Below are positions 56,591-64,000 of a stretch of DNA of 64,000 bases, in pieces. The notes under the pieces are model-generated. The model was not told where the DNA came from, did not search any database, and saw nothing but the letters and a program-made list of their open reading frames with translations. Each line of letters opens with the position of its first letter. The stretch's first letter is position 1. The stretch is taken from positions 1 to 64,000 of the forward strand of contig NZ_CP061771.1 in the NCBI RefSeq assembly GCF_011751885.2, given 5' to 3'. The position numbers and the translations under genes are program-made. This DNA is from Salinibacterium sp. ZJ450 (GTDB taxonomy: Bacteria > Actinomycetota > Actinomycetes > Actinomycetales > Microbacteriaceae).

Positions 56591-56642
56591 ACGCGCCCGA
56601 ACGGGGTTGAAGGGAGCTGAACGCGCCCGAACGGGCTTGAAG
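56591..56642 (+). repeat. Direct repeat upstream of gntR
   Basis: Two 22-base copies, ACGCGCCCGAACGGGGTTGAAG at 56591 and one differing at a single base at 56621, lie 30 bases apart. Each contains the short hairpin GCCCG-AA-CGGG. The spacing of about three helical turns could suit paired protein binding, or they may be part of the hemL 3' end. Confidence 0.55.
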
Positions 56643-56667
56643 CGTCCGGTGACGCTCTGCGACGAAC

Positions 56668-56690
56668 TACAGTAATCGCATGCCTATAGG
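56668..56690 (+). promoter_or_regulatory. gntR -10 element and overlapping GntR site A
   Basis: TACAGT at 56668-56673 is a -10 that ends 6 bases before the gntR ATG (leaderless). The palindrome CCTATAGG at 56683-56690 lies inside the first codons of the gene. It matches sites B and C upstream of the catabolic genes, so GntR probably represses itself there. Confidence 0.5.
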
Positions 56691-57369
56691 ATCTTCCATC
56701 CGCAGCGTCGCGTCGAGGCAGGTGCTCGCGGACCACGTCTACGACGAGCTCATGGTGGCGCTCATCGACGGCCGCCTCGAAGCGGATGAGCCGCTCAACA
56801 TCGACGCGCTCGCCCGCGGCATGGAAATCTCGCAGACCCCGATCCGCGAGGCGCTGGCCAGGCTTGAGGCCACCGGCCTGGTGGTGCGCGCGGCGCTCAA
56901 GGGCTACCGGGTCGCCCCACTGTTCACCGTCGACGAGGTCACCGAGCTGATGGACGCCCGGCACCTGCTCGAGCCCGAGAACGCCTACCGCGCGTGCGCC
57001 CGCACCAGCACCGACCTCGTCGGAGAGCTCGCCCGCAGCATCGACGACCTCCGGCACTCCCCGACCGATCCCACCACCGGCACGATCAGGCCGTACTGGG
57101 AAGCGGACGAGCGCTTCCACCGGCTAATCGCCGAGAACGCGGGCAACCGGTTCCTGCTGGCGGCATACACCGCCCTTGGCGGCCACGTGCAACGCTTCCG
57201 CCTGTTCGGAGGGCTCGGGGTGAGTGACGCCGACCACGCCATCGCCGAGCACACCACGATCCTCGAGGCGTTCCAAGCGGGTGACGCGGATGCCGCGCGC
57301 CACCAGATGGAGCTGCACATCGAGAGCGTGAAGCGCCGCGCCATCGCCGATCAGGCGCACCACCACTGA
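56680..57369 (+). CDS. GntR family regulator, FCD domain
   Basis: A 229-residue FadR/FCD-type repressor. The N-terminal winged helix is VYDELMVALIDGRLEADEPL with LARGMEISQTPIREALARLE as its recognition helices. The all-helical FCD ligand domain follows, with likely metal ligands Asp and His in ADERFHRLIAENAGN, and His in EHTTILEAF and HQMELHIES. The gene starts the catabolic cluster. The operator-like palindrome CCTATAGG sits just inside the gene, before the isomerase and before tctC. The effector is probably a pathway intermediate, unknown. Confidence 0.9.
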   Translation: MPIGSSIRSVASRQVLADHVYDELMVALIDGRLEADEPLNIDALARGMEISQTPIREALARLEATGLVVRAALKGYRVAPLFTVDEVTELMDARHLLEPENAYRACARTSTDLVGELARSIDDLRHSPTDPTTGTIRPYWEADERFHRLIAENAGNRFLLAAYTALGGHVQRFRLFGGLGVSDADHAIAEHTTILEAFQAGDADAARHQMELHIESVKRRAIADQAHHH

Positions 57370-57401
57370 CGCTCGGCTGATCCTTCCGTGGGTTTCGCGA
57401 C

Positions 57402-57438
57402 TTGACATCGCCCCCCGGATGCTCTTTCCTATAGGAAA
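57402..57438 (+). promoter_or_regulatory. Promoter and GntR site B before the isomerase gene
   Basis: A perfect -35 TTGACA at 57402-57407 is followed by the perfect 14-base palindrome TTTCCTATAGGAAA at 57425-57438, which covers the expected -10 position. A repressor bound there would block RNA polymerase directly. Confidence 0.65.
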
Positions 57439-57488
57439 CAGGATTGAGCATTCGGCGCAGCCGAACGCCCACACAACGAGGTGTCGAT

Positions 57489-58448
57489 TTGCCCCACACG
57501 AGCGAGAGCTGGCCCATCGCGGCCGCCCTGCATCAGTTCGCCCATCCCCGCGTGCAGGACGCCCCGGCCGAGGACTGGCTGCGCGACCTGCGCGAGGTCG
57601 CCCATGTCGGCTTCCAGCACGTCGACCTCACCGACAACTGGCTGCGCGTCGGCGATCTCACCCCCGAGCGCCTGGCCGAGTTCGAGCTGACTTTGGTCGC
57701 CGCCGGTCTCCGCCTGCCCGCGATCTCGATTACCCGTCGCAGCATCATCGACCCCGACACCGCGGCCGATAACCTGGCCTACACGCACCGCACCATCGAG
57801 GCCGGGGCGGCGCTCGGCGTCGAGGTGCTCTCGCTCGGCCTGCACCGCCCATTCACGCCGGCGCAACAGCAGCAGCTCTGGTTCTGGAACGCCCCCGGCG
57901 CCAGCGACCCCGAGCACGACGCCGACACCTGGGCGCTCGCGGTCTCCCGGTTCCGTGAGATCGGCAAGCACGCGGCCGAGGTCGGGATGATCGTGTCGCT
58001 GGAGATGTACGAGGACACCTACCTCGGCACCGCAGACAGCGCCGTGCGCCTGATTCAGGACATCGACCTGCCGAACGTCGGCCTCGACCCCGACATCGGC
58101 AACCTGGTGCGCCTGCACCGGCCGATCGAGGACTGGCGCGAGATGCTCGCCAAGACCCTGCCGTACACCAACTACTGGCAGGTCAAGAACTACTACCGCG
58201 ACGAAGACCCGGCCACCGGCGCCATCGTCACCCACCCCGCGCCGCTCGCGCTCGGCTTCATCAACTACCGCGACGCCATTCGCGAGGCCCTCGCGCTCGG
58301 CTTCCAGGGCGTGCTCTGCTGCGAGCACTACGGCGGAGATGGCCTCGGCGTCAGCGCCATGAACATGCAGTACCTGCGCACGCTGCTGCCGCAGACCGCG
58401 CAGGCACCGGATGTCGCAACCCAGCCACAGCGGGAGGCCCAGCCGTGA
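57489..58448 (+). CDS. TIM-barrel sugar isomerase/epimerase (AP-endonuclease-2 fold)
   Basis: A 319-residue TIM-barrel enzyme of the PF01261 fold, whose members include sugar isomerases, epimerases and decarboxylases such as OiaC. Visible conserved parts are HQFAHPRVQDAPAEDWLRD, VDLTDNWLRVGDLT, IVSLEMYEDTYLGTADSAV, VGLDPDIGNLVRLH, YWQVKNYYRD and LCCEHYGGDGLG; acidic and His residues there suit metal binding. A TTG at 57489 with GAGGTG 8 bases upstream was preferred over TTG 57444, which would lie almost on the operator. It is the first gene of the five-gene operon and overlaps the kinase gene by 4 bases. Substrate unknown. Confidence 0.75.
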   Translation: MPHTSESWPIAAALHQFAHPRVQDAPAEDWLRDLREVAHVGFQHVDLTDNWLRVGDLTPERLAEFELTLVAAGLRLPAISITRRSIIDPDTAADNLAYTHRTIEAGAALGVEVLSLGLHRPFTPAQQQQLWFWNAPGASDPEHDADTWALAVSRFREIGKHAAEVGMIVSLEMYEDTYLGTADSAVRLIQDIDLPNVGLDPDIGNLVRLHRPIEDWREMLAKTLPYTNYWQVKNYYRDEDPATGAIVTHPAPLALGFINYRDAIREALALGFQGVLCCEHYGGDGLGVSAMNMQYLRTLLPQTAQAPDVATQPQREAQP

Positions 58449-60169
58449 CCCACCTGATCACCGACGCCACCACCTTCGCCGACACCGCCATCGACGGCTT
58501 TGTGGCCGCCAACCGACGCTACGTGCGCCGCGTCGACGGCGGCGTCGTGCGATCCACCGTGATCCCCGACGGCCGGGTCGGCGTCGTCGTCGGCGGCGGA
58601 TCCGGCCACTACCCGGCCTTCGCCGGCCTCGTCGGGCCTGGCCTGGCCGCCGGAGCCGTCTGCGGCAACATCTTCGCCTCACCGGCGACCGGACAGGTGT
58701 ACCGGGTCGCCAAGTCGGTCGAGCGCGGCGCCGGCATCCTGCTCAGCTTCGGCAACTACGCCGGCGACGTGCTGCAGTTCGGCCTGGCCGAGGAAAGGCT
58801 GCGCGGCGAAGGCCTGGACGTGCGCACCGTGGTCGTCACCGACGACATCGCCAGCGCCGGGCCCGACGAGATCGAGAAGCGCCGCGGCGTCGCTGGCGAT
58901 CTCACCGTGTTCAAGATCGCCGGCGCCGCGGCAGAGACCGGCGCGAGCCTGGACGAGGTGGAACGCCTCGCCCGCAAGGCGAACGCCCGCACCCGCTCGC
59001 TCGGCGTCGCGTTCTCGGGCTGCACGCTGCCCGGGGCATCCGAGCCGCTGTTCACGGTGGCGCCGGGAATGATGGCCATCGGCCTCGGCATCCACGGAGA
59101 GCCCGGCCTCAGCGAGAGCGCCGTCAGCACCGCCCCGGAGCTTGCCGACCTGCTGACCGCACGCCTGCTCGACGAGATCCCGGCTGACGTCACCGAGCGT
59201 CGCGCCGTCGTCATCCTGAACGGACTCGGTTCCTTCAAGTACGAGGAGCTGTTCGTGCTCTTCTCCGCCGTGTCGGAGCGCCTGACCGCCGCCGGCGTCG
59301 AGATCGTCGAACCGGAGTGCGGCGAACTGGTCACCAGCCTCGACATGGCCGGCGTCTCGCTCACCCTGTTCTGGGTCGACGACGAGCTGGAACGGCTCTG
59401 GCGCGCTCCCGCCGACACCCCGGCCTTCCGCAAGGGCGAGGTCATCCCGACCGAGCCGGACAACCGCGCCGCCGAGTCGGATGTCGCGACCGCAACCATC
59501 GCGCCCGCCAGTGCCGATCAGGCCGCCGCCGCCGCGGCAGCCCTGGAACTGCTGCGCGCGGTGCGCCAGGTCGTGCTCGACGGTGAGGACGAGTTCGGTC
59601 GCATCGACGCCATCGCCGGCGACGGTGACCACGGCATCGGCATGAGCCGCGGTGTCACCGGGGCCCTCTCCGCCGCCGAACGCGTGGTCGCCCACCACGG
59701 TGACGTGGTGCGGCTGCTACACGATGCCGGCGAAGGCTGGTCGGAGCACGGCGGCGGCACGTCGGGCGCACTCTGGGGGATCACCCTCACCGGCGCCGGC
59801 AGCAGCCTCGCCGCGGCATCCGCCCTGGACGCCCGCGCGATCGCCGACGCCGTCACCGCCGGACTCGCCGGCGTGCAGCGTCTCGGCAAGGCCCAGATTG
59901 GCGACAAGACCCTCGTCGACGCCTTCGTGCCGTTCGCCGAGGAGCTCGGCCGCGCCGTCGAGGGAGGGCAGCCCCTCCCGGCCGCCTGGCGGTCCGCCGC
60001 CGAGGCCGCGAACACCGCCGCGGCCGCCACCGCCACGCTGAAGCCCAGGCTCGGGCGAGCCCGCCCGCACGTCGAGCGAAGCGTGGGACATCCGGATGCC
60101 GGCGCCGTCTCGTTCGCCCGCATCGTCACCACCATCGGTGAGCGGCTCTCGGCCGCCACGGCAGAATAG
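58445..60169 (+). CDS. Fused DhaK-DhaL family kinase (dihydroxyacetone/erythrulose kinase type)
   Basis: A 574-residue ATP-dependent kinase with a DhaK (DAK1) domain at about residues 10-330 and a DhaL (DAK2) domain at 355-574. In Dha[18 protein letters not shown] replaces the usual GHEPAHAG, keeping the His that lies near the substrate; GIHGEPG keeps the His that holds the hydroxyketone. In Dha[15 protein letters not shown] binds ATP and magnesium. Fused DAK kinases phosphorylate dihydroxyacetone or, in tetritol pathways, L- or D-erythrulose. Its operon partners (RpiB-like, TPI-like) fit the erythrulose kinases LerK/DerK better than a glycerol route. Substrate is inferred. Confidence 0.85.
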   Translation: MTHLITDATTFADTAIDGFVAANRRYVRRVDGGVVRSTVIPDGRVGVVVGGGSGHYPAFAGLVGPGLAAGAVCGNIFASPATGQVYRVAKSVERGAGILLSFGNYAGDVLQFGLAEERLRGEGLDVRTVVVTDDIASAGPDEIEKRRGVAGDLTVFKIAGAAAETGASLDEVERLARKANARTRSLGVAFSGCTLPGASEPLFTVAPGMMAIGLGIHGEPGLSESAVSTAPELADLLTARLLDEIPADVTERRAVVILNGLGSFKYEELFVLFSAVSERLTAAGVEIVEPECGELVTSLDMAGVSLTLFWVDDELERLWRAPADTPAFRKGEVIPTEPDNRAAESDVATATIAPASADQAAAAAAALELLRAVRQVVLDGEDEFGRIDAIAGDGDHGIGMSRGVTGALSAAERVVAHHGDVVRLLHDAGEGWSEHGGGTSGALWGITLTGAGSSLAAASALDARAIADAVTAGLAGVQRLGKAQIGDKTLVDAFVPFAEELGRAVEGGQPLPAAWRSAAEAANTAAAATATLKPRLGRARPHVERSVGHPDAGAVSFARIVTTIGERLSAATAE

Positions 60170-60182
60170 GCAAGAAGGAATC

Positions 60183-60668
60183 ATGACCGCGCACCTGCAC
60201 AGCACCGCCCCACTGCACATTGTCATCGGATCGGATGACGCCGGCTTCGACTACAAGGAAGCCCTGAAGAAGGACCTCGAGGCCGACCCCCGTGTGGCCT
60301 CCGTCACCGACGTCGGCGTCGACGCTGACGGCCACACCGCATACCCGCACGTCGCGGTGACCGCGGCCCGCAAGGTGCGGGCCGGAGACGCCGACCGCGC
60401 CCTGCTGTTCTGCGGCACCGGACTCGGCGTGGCCATCGCAGCGAACAAGGTCCCCGGCATCCGTGCCGTCACCGCCCACGACAGCTACTCGGTGGAGCGC
60501 GGCGTGCTCAGCAACAACGCGCAGGTGCTCACCATGGGGCAGCGCGTCATCGGCCTGGAACTGGCCAGGCGGCTGGTTGGCGAATGGCTCGACTACCGCT
60601 TCGACACCACCTCCGCGTCGGCCGACAAGGTCGACGCCATCTCCAGCTACGAAAGGCCCGCACTGTGA
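60183..60668 (+). CDS. RpiB/LacAB-family sugar-phosphate isomerase
   Basis: A 161-residue isomerase of the RpiB family. It has [55 protein letters not shown] with the catalytic Cys, and [17 protein letters not shown]. RpiB relatives act on ribose 5-phosphate, allose 6-phosphate or, in erythritol/erythrulose catabolism, interconvert erythrulose 4-phosphate and erythrose 4-phosphate (EryI/DerI). The operon favours the C4 role. A good ribosome binding site (AGAAGGAA) precedes ATG 60183. It overlaps the PdxA-like gene by 4 bases. Confidence 0.88.
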   Translation: MTAHLHSTAPLHIVIGSDDAGFDYKEALKKDLEADPRVASVTDVGVDADGHTAYPHVAVTAARKVRAGDADRALLFCGTGLGVAIAANKVPGIRAVTAHDSYSVERGVLSNNAQVLTMGQRVIGLELARRLVGEWLDYRFDTTSASADKVDAISSYERPAL

Positions 60669-61705
60669 GTACCTCGACCAGCACCTCCATCAGCACCGCC
60701 CCCAGCGCCGGCACCGCGACGCGCCTGCCGCGGATCGCGCTGACTCTGGGCGACCCTGCCGGCATCGGCCCGGAACTGGCCGCCAAGCTGCTCGCGCGCC
60801 CCGGAAGCCTGGATGCCGCCGAGGTCTACGTGCTCGCCGACGCATCGGAGCTGGAAGCCGCCGCGCGAATCGCCGGCGTGCAGATCCCGCTCGCCGACGA
60901 GCCCACGCCCGGGCACGCGGTGCTGCTGGATGACTCCTCCGCACCGACCGAGCCGATCCCGGCCCAGCAGGTCAGCGTCGAGGCCGGTGCCCGCGTGATG
61001 CACCAGCTCACCCGCGCGCTGCAGCTGGCGAACGAGGGCAAGATCGACGCCATCGTCTTCACCCCGCTCAACAAGACCAGCCTCAAGCTCGCCGGCATGA
61101 ACCACGAAGACGAACTGCGCTGGTTCGCGCACGAGCTGGGCCACACCGGCGTCACCAGTGAGCTCAACGTGCTCGAGGACCTCACCACCGCCAGGGTCAC
61201 CTCGCACATCCCGATCTCCGAGGTGGCGCAGCACATCAAGGCCCCCGCGGTCACCGCCGCGATCGAGCTACTGAACGAGACCCTGCTCGGCTCGGGCCTG
61301 GCGGCGCCGCGCATCGGCGTCTGCGCGCTCAACCCGCACGGCGGCGAGAACGGCAACTTCGGCCGCGAGGAGATTGACGAGATCGCTCCCGGCGTGGAAG
61401 CCGCGCGCGAACTCGGCATCGGCGTCGAGGGCCCGTTCCCGTCCGACACCATCTTCGCCGCCAAGCGCCACGACTTCGACGGCATCGTCACGATGTACCA
61501 CGACCAGGGTCAGATCGCGATGAAGCTCATCGGCTTCGACCGAGGCGTCACCATTCAGGGCGGGCTGCCCGTGGTGATCGCCACGCCCGCGCACGGCACC
61601 GCGTTCGACATCGTCGGCAAGGGAATCGCCGGCACCGGCGCCACCGAGCACGCCTTCGACCTCGCGGTCAGCATCGCCGCCCGCAAGCTCGTCGCCGCGG
61701 TCTAG
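60665..61705 (+). CDS. PdxA2-like 4-hydroxythreonine-4-phosphate dehydrogenase family protein
   Basis: A 346-residue NAD-dependent dehydrogenase of the PdxA family. It has [72 protein letters not shown] and [15 protein letters not shown], with three His in the zinc-binding positions. The classical PdxA makes pyridoxal phosphate, but no other vitamin B6 gene is near. PdxA2 enzymes oxidise and decarboxylate 4-phospho-D-threonate or -erythronate to dihydroxyacetone phosphate. That reaction would fit the operon, though the usual DUF1537 kinase is missing. The first 18 residues are Ser/Thr-rich. Confidence 0.85.
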   Translation: MSTSTSTSISTAPSAGTATRLPRIALTLGDPAGIGPELAAKLLARPGSLDAAEVYVLADASELEAAARIAGVQIPLADEPTPGHAVLLDDSSAPTEPIPAQQVSVEAGARVMHQLTRALQLANEGKIDAIVFTPLNKTSLKLAGMNHEDELRWFAHELGHTGVTSELNVLEDLTTARVTSHIPISEVAQHIKAPAVTAAIELLNETLLGSGLAAPRIGVCALNPHGGENGNFGREEIDEIAPGVEAARELGIGVEGPFPSDTIFAAKRHDFDGIVTMYHDQGQIAMKLIGFDRGVTIQGGLPVVIATPAHGTAFDIVGKGIAGTGATEHAFDLAVSIAARKLVAAV

Positions 61706-61707
61706 GC

Positions 61708-62457
61708 ATGGGTAAGCAGTACGTCGGGGTCAGCACCAAGGCCTACCTCGGATACCACCAGACACTCGACTGGCTCGCCGAGTCCCGGGAGGCGGTGCTG
61801 GCTCGCCCCGGCCTTGCCGATGCCGGGGTGGTGCCGTTCGTCATCCCGTCGTTCCCGCTCCTTCCCGCCGCCCTGCAAACCTTCCGCGACACCGGCGTGA
61901 TCGTCGGCGCGCAGAACGTGGCATGGGGCGACGGCCCACTCACCGGCGAGGTGTCGGCATCCATGCTGGCCGAACTCGGCGTCGGCCTCGCCGAGATCGG
62001 CCACGCCGAGCGCCGCGACCTGTTCGGCGAAACCGACGACGTGGTGGCGCTGAAGTACCGGGCGAGTTCGCAGGCCGGGGTCACCGCCCTGCTCTGCGTG
62101 GGAGAGCCGCAGCGGCTGTCACCAGCGGATGCCGCGGAGCACTGTGCGCGGCAGGTGACCGCCGCGGTGCCGACCGGCGCGCGCGGTGACCTGCTGCTCG
62201 CCTACGAACCGATTTGGGCGATCGGCGCGGACGCGCCGGCCGACCCCGACTACGTCACCGCGGTGGTGCGCGAACTCCGCGCCCGTCTGGAGCCGGCGTA
62301 CCCCGACCTCGCCCTCAGTATCCTCTACGGCGGCAGCGCCGGACCGGGGCTGATCGCCCGGCTCGACGGGGTGGACGGCCTCTTCCTCGGCCGCTTCGCG
62401 CACGACGCCGCGAACTTCGCGCAGGTGCTCGACGAGGCATCCGCGCGTCGCCCATGA
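61708..62457 (+). CDS. Triosephosphate isomerase-family protein, non-glycolytic type
   Basis: A 249-residue member of the triosephosphate isomerase fold. The catalytic His is in IGHAERRDLFGET and the Glu in YEPIWAIGADAPADPDY; the phosphate loop is YGGSAGPG. The N-terminal NWKMN of housekeeping TpiA reads GVSTKAYLGY here, so Lys is kept but the surrounding residues differ, as in the EryH/LerI isomerases of erythritol and threitol pathways (L-erythrulose 1-phosphate isomerase). It follows the PdxA-like gene after 2 bases. It could act on dihydroxyacetone phosphate or a C4 ketose phosphate. Confidence 0.85.
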   Translation: MGKQYVGVSTKAYLGYHQTLDWLAESREAVLARPGLADAGVVPFVIPSFPLLPAALQTFRDTGVIVGAQNVAWGDGPLTGEVSASMLAELGVGLAEIGHAERRDLFGETDDVVALKYRASSQAGVTALLCVGEPQRLSPADAAEHCARQVTAAVPTGARGDLLLAYEPIWAIGADAPADPDYVTAVVRELRARLEPAYPDLALSILYGGSAGPGLIARLDGVDGLFLGRFAHDAANFAQVLDEASARRP

Positions 62458-62500
62458 CCATGTTGCGTCGCTGTCGTGGTTCTGCCACACTGCGAGTCAT

Positions 62501-62516
62501 AGATCCAATAGGATCT
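62501..62516 (+). promoter_or_regulatory. GntR site C before tctC
   Basis: AGATCC-AATA-GGATCT is a perfect 6-base inverted repeat with a CCAATAGG core like sites A and B, 50 bases before the tctC start. It suggests that the transporter is controlled by the same GntR regulator. Confidence 0.55.
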
Positions 62517-62566
62517 TTGATTGCCAACCAACCCCACTGGTATTCATCAAAGGAGATAGACAGACA

Positions 62567-63538
62567 ATGGTGTCAACCACAGCAAAGGTGACCGCGATCG
62601 GCGCAGCCGCCATCCTGGCCCTCACCGCCTGCAGCTCGGGCGCATCCTCGGCCGACAGCGAAGGCGGAGCATTCAGCCTCTCCGGCGACGCGCGCATGAT
62701 CGTTCCGTTCAGCGCCGGCGGCGGCAGCGACCTCAGCGGCCGCGCCATCGCCGCTGGGCTCGAATCGGTCACCGGAACCAACGTCAGTGTGGAGAACCGC
62801 GAGGGCGGCTCCGGCGCGGTGGGCTACTCGCACTTCCTCGCGCAGGAGGGCAAGGACAACTACCTGCTCGCCTCCGAGACGGCGATGCTCGCCCTGCCGC
62901 TCACCCAGGACGTCGAATTCGACTTCACCAGCTTCACCCCGATCATGAAGCTCGGCGATGACTACACCCTGCTCGTGGTCGCACCCGACTCGCCGTTCGA
63001 GACCTGCACCGACGTCGTCGACCAGGCGAAGACCGACCGCGTCGTCGCGGCCGTGTCCGGCGCCACCAGCCTCGACGAGATCGTCTTCACGCTGGTTGAG
63101 GACGAAATGGACGTCAAGTTCGACCGCGTTCCGTTCGAATCGGGCAGCGAAGTGCTCGCGTCCCTGCTCGGCGGCCAGATCGACATCGCCTCGCTGAACC
63201 CGGGCGAGGTGCTCGGCCAGCTGGAATCCGGCGACCTGAAGGCGCTCTGCGCGTTCTCGGATGAGCGCTACGAGTACGACCAGCTCGCCGACATCCCCAC
63301 CGCCAAGGAGCAGGGCATCGACGTGGCGTTCGCGCAGTTCCGTGGCTTCATCGCCCCGGGCGGCATCAGCGACGACGCCAAGGAGTTCTGGATCAACGCG
63401 GCCAAGGAGTTCGAGAAGTCGGACGCCTACGCCGAGTACATCGAGCAGAATGTGATGCAGGCCAACGCCGTTTACGGCGACGACTTCGTCACGTACCTCG
63501 AGGGCAACAACGAAGACCTCAAGAAGGTACTGAAGTAG
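62567..63538 (+). CDS. Tripartite tricarboxylate transporter substrate-binding lipoprotein (TctC family)
   Basis: A 323-residue extracytoplasmic solute receptor of the TTT (TctC/Bug) family. The signal has lipobox ALTAC with the lipid cysteine at residue 22. The mature domain has MIVPFSAGGGSDLSGRAIAA, VENREGGSGAVGYSHFLAQ, VSGATSLDEIVFTLVEDEM and FRGFIAPGGISDDAKEFWIN. Receptors of this family bind carboxylates such as citrate or sugar acids, so the imported substrate is probably an acid. AAAGGAG lies upstream of ATG 62567. TctB starts overlapping its stop. Confidence 0.92.
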   Translation: MVSTTAKVTAIGAAAILALTACSSGASSADSEGGAFSLSGDARMIVPFSAGGGSDLSGRAIAAGLESVTGTNVSVENREGGSGAVGYSHFLAQEGKDNYLLASETAMLALPLTQDVEFDFTSFTPIMKLGDDYTLLVVAPDSPFETCTDVVDQAKTDRVVAAVSGATSLDEIVFTLVEDEMDVKFDRVPFESGSEVLASLLGGQIDIASLNPGEVLGQLESGDLKALCAFSDERYEYDQLADIPTAKEQGIDVAFAQFRGFIAPGGISDDAKEFWINAAKEFEKSDAYAEYIEQNVMQANAVYGDDFVTYLEGNNEDLKKVLK

Positions 63539-64000
63539 TGGAATCTGCACGACTCAAGGTCGCCGGGATCGCGTTCACCGCGGTCCTGGCGGCCGTCGGC
63601 GTTGCCGCCGTCATCGGCGGCATCGGCTATGGCGCATTCGGCGAGGAAGGCCGCATCGGGCCGGGCTTCCTGCCCGTCCTGGCAGGCGGCCTCGTCGCCG
63701 CATTCGCCGTGATCGACATCATCGGCCGGCTGCTCGAGCGGCGCCAACACAACTACGACGCCGAACTCGCGCTCGACACCGAAGCCATCGACGCACTGCA
63801 GGCCGAGGTCGACACCGAGAAGGCGACGGATGTCGACATCTTCGGTCGCACCCAGAAGCAGCGCAACCGCATGCTCGTCGCGGTCACCGGCATCCTGATC
63901 GTGGCGCTGCTACTGGTCAACGTGATTGGCTTCCTGCTCGCCTTCGGTCTCATGCTGTTCGTGATCGCCGTGGTCATCGAGAAGCGCAAGATGCTCTCCT
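63538..64000 (+). CDS. TctB-like small membrane subunit of the TTT transporter (partial)
   Basis: An open frame from GTG 63538 (overlapping the tctC stop by one base) runs past the window end, 154 codons so far. It encodes an N-terminal transmembrane helix (LKVAGIAFTAVLAAVGVAAV), then FGEEGRIGPGFLPVLAGGLV with a second helix, a charged loop of about 50 residues, and two more helices (VAVTGILIVALLLVNVIGFL and LAFGLMLFVIAVVIEKRK). This is the TctB layout. The large TctA subunit should follow outside the window. Confidence 0.85.
   Translation, partial: MESARLKVAGIAFTAVLAAVGVAAVIGGIGYGAFGEEGRIGPGFLPVLAGGLVAAFAVIDIIGRLLERRQHNYDAELALDTEAIDALQAEVDTEKATDVDIFGRTQKQRNRMLVAVTGILIVALLLVNVIGFLLAFGLMLFVIAVVIEKRKMLS

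Noticed and set aside
60040-60110. A second interspersed repeat inside the DhaL domain
   Set aside because: The encoded [12 protein letters not shown] is a regular part of the DAK2 family, not an insertion.

Overview
The window is a high-GC chromosome segment around the replication origin of an actinobacterium, most likely a member of Microbacteriaceae. The assignment is an inference from the gene order dnaA-oriC-dnaN-gnd-recF-dciA-gyrB-gyrA-tRNA-Ile-tRNA-Ala, the fhaA-fhaB-pstP-rodA-pbpA-pknA-pknB cluster, a coproporphyrin-type heme operon with hemQ, and nucS. GTG and TTG starts, ATGA overlaps and leaderless-looking starts are common.

Layout: (1) 1-11.1 kb: replication initiation and topology genes, with DnaA boxes on both sides of dnaA, then two tRNA genes. 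(2) 11.1-14.7 kb: a Nudix hydrolase, a small membrane protein, a cyclophilin, a rhomboid protease, crgA and a glutamine amidotransferase, with a compact DnaA-box cluster near 13.6 kb. (3) 14.7-23.6 kb: the cell-wall growth and Ser/Thr kinase operon on the minus strand, followed by tRNA-Leu. (4) 23.9-29.6 kb: a sugar ABC importer, a ketose 3-epimerase-like enzyme and a FrcK-like kinase, divergent from a ROK repressor. The layout is frcBCAK-like. (5) 29.7-34.9 kb: accessory genes, including a MarR regulator next to an efflux-pump remnant and a Tat-exported flavin amine oxidase whose domains appear circularly permuted. (6) 35.1-42.8 kb: a coiled-coil membrane protein, nucS, MFS and MATE exporters, and a three-gene signalling operon (response regulator, histidine kinase, degenerate kinase-like membrane protein). 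(7) 43.0-45.8 kb: an M13 metallopeptidase and a class-A beta-lactamase-like hydrolase. (8) 45.9-56.5 kb: hemA divergent from hemE-hemY-three small envelope genes-hemQ-hemH-hemC-hemD-hemB-hemL, a nearly complete route from glutamyl-tRNA to coproheme and heme. (9) 56.7-64.0 kb: a GntR-controlled catabolic locus with a TIM-barrel isomerase, a fused DhaK-DhaL-type kinase, an RpiB-like isomerase, a PdxA2-like dehydrogenase, a divergent triosephosphate isomerase and the start of a tripartite tricarboxylate-type transporter (TctC, then TctB cut by the window end).

The most interesting items are the GntR locus, which looks like a four-carbon sugar or sugar-acid pathway with an unusual enzyme set and three CCTATAGG-type operator sites, and the circularly permuted amine oxidase. 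The rest is largely conserved core chromosome. Assignments rest on reading motifs and gene order; no database search was possible.
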